A stretch of 35,847 nucleotides of DNA from Methanobacteriota archaeon (GTDB taxonomy: Archaea > Thermoplasmatota > Poseidoniia > Poseidoniales > Poseidoniaceae): the NCBI GenBank assembly GCA_004195635.1, contig PSPT01000002.1, positions 90,200-126,046 on the forward strand, in the 5' to 3' direction. Numbering within the stretch: the first letter of the stretch is position 1; each line of letters starts with the position of its first letter. The notes under the pieces are model-generated. The model was not told where the DNA came from. It did not search any database and saw only the letters and a program-made list of their open reading frames with translations. Of this stretch, positions 33,826 through 35,847 are shown in pieces. The position numbers and the translations under genes were made by a program.

Positions 33826-34911
33826 ATGGAACAGTATATTCAGTCTATCCCTGGCTGGGATGGAATCGTAATCGGAATGCAATATGGAGTCTTTTTGGCA
33901 CTACTAGCAATTTTTTCTTTGACAGTATTAGTTCATTTTGGAATAAGTAAGTTATTACCAGTATTACTCAATAAATGGGGCGGTGAGAGAAAGGTTGTTA
34001 GTAAATTTAATTCTACCTTTCAAAAGCCACTCGGAATAGCAATTGCTGCTTTCGTGCTATCATACTGGCTCAATGAATTGGCCGCACAGCCCTCACTTGA
34101 AATTCCCTCTTTCGTGAGCACAATTTCAGTGGTGGCGGAAGCAGTATTCTTGGTTTCAGGATTAATGGCAGCAATTCGTGCGGTTGAGATGGTAGAATAT
34201 TTCGCCCGCTGGATTGACGACGATGGTGAATTAGATGCGAGTCAAATGACTTTGCTTGAGGCGGTTGAAAGTACAATACGCTTTGCAATTCTGATTACTG
34301 GATTAATTTTGATTGCTGACTCACTTGGGTTTAACCTTGGTACCATTGTTGCAGGTTTGGGAATAACCGGATTGGCCGTTGCCTTTGCTGCAAAGGATTC
34401 TATCTCCAATTTATTTGGTGCAGTAACTTTGCTAATGGACAGACCCTTCCAAATGGGCGATTGGATTGGAGTTGGTAGTATTGAAGGAGAGGTAATCTCA
34501 ATTGGTATTAGAACTACACTTCTTCGCACATCAGCAGACACTGTAGTGACTTTGCCAAATTCCTCATTGGTTGATTCAACTATTGAGAACTGGGGTAAGC
34601 GCCGCTGGAGGAGATACCAACCTGTAATTTCATTGGATTTAAATAGTGATCCAGATGCAGTAGAGACTTTCTGTAGAGGTGTGGAGGCTCTTATTACAAA
34701 CCACGGCAAAACCACAAAACACGAGGGGTCATATTCAAGAGTTTCAGCCTTAGCCAAGGATAGTATAGAAATTTCCTGCAATTTGTACTGGGATGTCTCT
34801 GGAGGAATGGAAGAACGGCAAGTTCGTGAAGAACTCCTTCTTGATATTTCCAAGTTGGCTAAAAAGCATGACCTGCGCTTCTTCGACCCACGTATTCGTA
34901 GTAGCATGTAG
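33826..34911 (+). CDS. Small-conductance mechanosensitive channel, MscS family
   Basis: About 361 residues. The N-terminal helices are followed by the pore-lining helix and MscS core (GLGITGLAVAFAAKDSISNLFGAVTLLMDRPFQMGDWI), the beta domain (EGEVISIGIRTTLLRT, VTLPNSSLVDSTIENW) and the C-terminal alpha/beta domain. MscS channels open under membrane tension to release solutes. An in-frame TTG directly precedes the ATG at 33826. It follows TFB by 119 bases and may share its transcript or have its own promoter. Length and order match the usual family. No C-terminal ligand domain is seen. Confidence 0.93.
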   Translation: MEQYIQSIPGWDGIVIGMQYGVFLALLAIFSLTVLVHFGISKLLPVLLNKWGGERKVVSKFNSTFQKPLGIAIAAFVLSYWLNELAAQPSLEIPSFVSTISVVAEAVFLVSGLMAAIRAVEMVEYFARWIDDDGELDASQMTLLEAVESTIRFAILITGLILIADSLGFNLGTIVAGLGITGLAVAFAAKDSISNLFGAVTLLMDRPFQMGDWIGVGSIEGEVISIGIRTTLLRTSADTVVTLPNSSLVDSTIENWGKRRWRRYQPVISLDLNSDPDAVETFCRGVEALITNHGKTTKHEGSYSRVSALAKDSIEISCNLYWDVSGGMEERQVREELLLDISKLAKKHDLRFFDPRIRSSM

Positions 34912-34965
34912 GCCGCCTCATAGGGGCAAATAACAAAACCAAGTTGCCGGTGGGCCGGTTTATAC

Positions 34966-35038
34966 GGGCGTTTAACTCAGTTGGAAGAGTACCTGGTTTG
35001 CAACCAGGAAGCCGGGGGTTCAAATCCCCCAACGTCCA
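34966..35038 (+). tRNA. tRNA-Ala (anticodon TGC)
   Basis: A complete cloverleaf of 73 bases: acceptor GGGCGTT/AACGTCC, D stem ACTC/GAGT, anticodon stem CCTGG/CCAGG with loop TTTGCAA (TGC at 34999-35001), and T stem GGGGG/CCCCC with loop TTCAAAT. Position 3:70 is G·T (G·U in RNA), the alanine identity pair. The discriminator is A. CCA is not encoded. No intron is present. Confidence 0.95.
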
Positions 35039-35271
35039 CTTATCTTTGAAAAATAGTACCTTTAAATGTGTGACCGCGATACATTATCAGTATGGAGTTT
35101 GAACCCCTTTCCGCTCTACTGCCTTGAAATGCTATGGGGTGTATTGAACCTACTTCCTTTTCAACCATTCTAACTATGCAGTGCCATCTGTTGAATTACA
35201 TTGGTTAGAACATTTGCTTTTGCAATATGTGTCGTAGAAAGAACTTTATGAAAGCATATACACGGCAGTCT

Positions 35272-35847
35272 ATGAAGAATTATTCTATCTGTCTACTATT
35301 GAGCCTGCTGATGATTACCACCACTCTCGCTGGTTGTTTGGAAGATGATGAACCTGCACCGACTATTGTTGGAGAATGGTATGCGTGGTCTGATGACCCA
35401 ACTTTCATAGCACCTACATTGATTTTTCAGAGCAATGGAACGGTAATCTCGCAATCGGCGGGTGAACCCGCTTCATATTCTAATTGGAGTACTAATGGCC
35501 AGGAACTAACCATAGCCGATGGTGATGATGTCTACCCAAAAATACATACCTTTGCATTGAATGACAATTGGCTCTTTATCGCAGTAAGTAAAGGCGATGC
35601 TTGCATGGTAATGTCGCGATTATTATTGAGTCAAGAAGACTTCATTTCTGAAGCCGAAAATCTCACGCTTCCAACTATTTGTCACGAATTAAACAATTAT
35701 TGGAATTCGCCCCCACCTGAAATTTACCAATATAGTGCAACCGACCACAACAACAACACAGGCAATGGAACTGCTGACAACTTGATGGTTCTTGAGTTTG
35801 TACAGGCTCCAGGTGACCTCAACTGGGCAAACATCGATATCCAAATT
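35272..35847 (+). CDS. Secreted lipoprotein with lipocalin-like beta domain (partial)
   Basis: Open to the window end (192 codons visible). A lipoprotein signal reads MKNYSICLLLSLLMITTTLAGC, with lipobox LAGC and an acidic stretch LEDDEP after the Cys. The mature part is strand-rich, with GEWYAW, LIFQSNGTVISQS and NGQELTIADGDD, like small lipocalin-type domains. An N/G-rich linker (NNNTGNGTAD) follows. Two other in-frame starts (35227 and 35248) exist, but 35272 gives the cleanest signal. Function is unknown. The 188 bases between the tRNA and this gene show nothing else. Confidence 0.7.
   Translation, partial: MKNYSICLLLSLLMITTTLAGCLEDDEPAPTIVGEWYAWSDDPTFIAPTLIFQSNGTVISQSAGEPASYSNWSTNGQELTIADGDDVYPKIHTFALNDNWLFIAVSKGDACMVMSRLLLSQEDFISEAENLTLPTICHELNNYWNSPPPEIYQYSATDHNNNTGNGTADNLMVLEFVQAPGDLNWANIDIQI

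Overview
The window looks like a piece of a chromosome from a planktonic marine archaeon, most plausibly Marine Group II (Candidatus Poseidoniales) or a close relative in the Thermoplasmatota. This assignment is inferred. The sequence shows an archaeal transcription factor B, ribosomal protein L40e, a membrane-anchored archaeal LonB protease, a UPF0147 protein, an archaeal AspRS, a TrmI-type tRNA methyltransferase, an archaeal-type prepilin peptidase, low-to-moderate GC, dense packing and very large Ser/Thr/Asn-rich surface proteins. Some genes look bacterial in type (MetK, asparaginase II, LLM oxidoreductase), which fits the heavy gene acquisition known in this group.

Layout. 1-2.6 kb: the C-terminus of a membrane protein, then on the minus strand a stand-alone LON substrate-binding-domain protein and a PAP2_3-type membrane phosphatase/transferase. 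2.6-6.7 kb: a minus-strand catabolic-looking operon (LLM flavin oxidoreductase, asparaginase II-family amidohydrolase, aldehyde dehydrogenase). 6.8-9.6 kb: a TPR-like protein, then a minus-strand formyltransferase followed by an SDR. The operons at 6.6 kb and 9.5 kb share a promoter layout: a CAATWAT box and, exactly 23 bp on, an inverted repeat GGGTATCTARTACCCC, followed by a similar leader with AGGCGG. I think this is the best candidate for an undescribed regulatory unit here. 9.6-12.5 kb: divergent aspS and bacterial-type metK. 12.6-21 kb: two giant secreted, membrane-anchored proteins on either side of trmI. They share a juxtamembrane cytoplasmic motif; one ends in a zinc ribbon and the other in a Trp/Tyr-rich tail. 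21-27.4 kb: lonB, two divergent MFS transporters and an AI-2E/PerM-family protein with a TerB-like tail. 27.4-30.5 kb: UPF0147, prepilin peptidase, L40e, a metallo-beta-lactamase-fold protein that has lost most metal ligands, and a short propeller-like protein. 30.7-34.9 kb: a small Cys-rich protein with purA, then divergently TFB and an MscS channel. 35-35.8 kb: tRNA-Ala(TGC) and the start of a lipoprotein.

Most genes are housekeeping or envelope genes. No IS element, prophage, CRISPR array or integrase was seen. Many first-in-frame starts lie upstream of better ones, so starts were moved to the ATG/GTG best supported by signal peptides, leaders or family length. No intergenic stretch exceeds 300 bases. 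The longest gap (about 274 bases, before the TFB gene) carries a TATA box and an inverted repeat.
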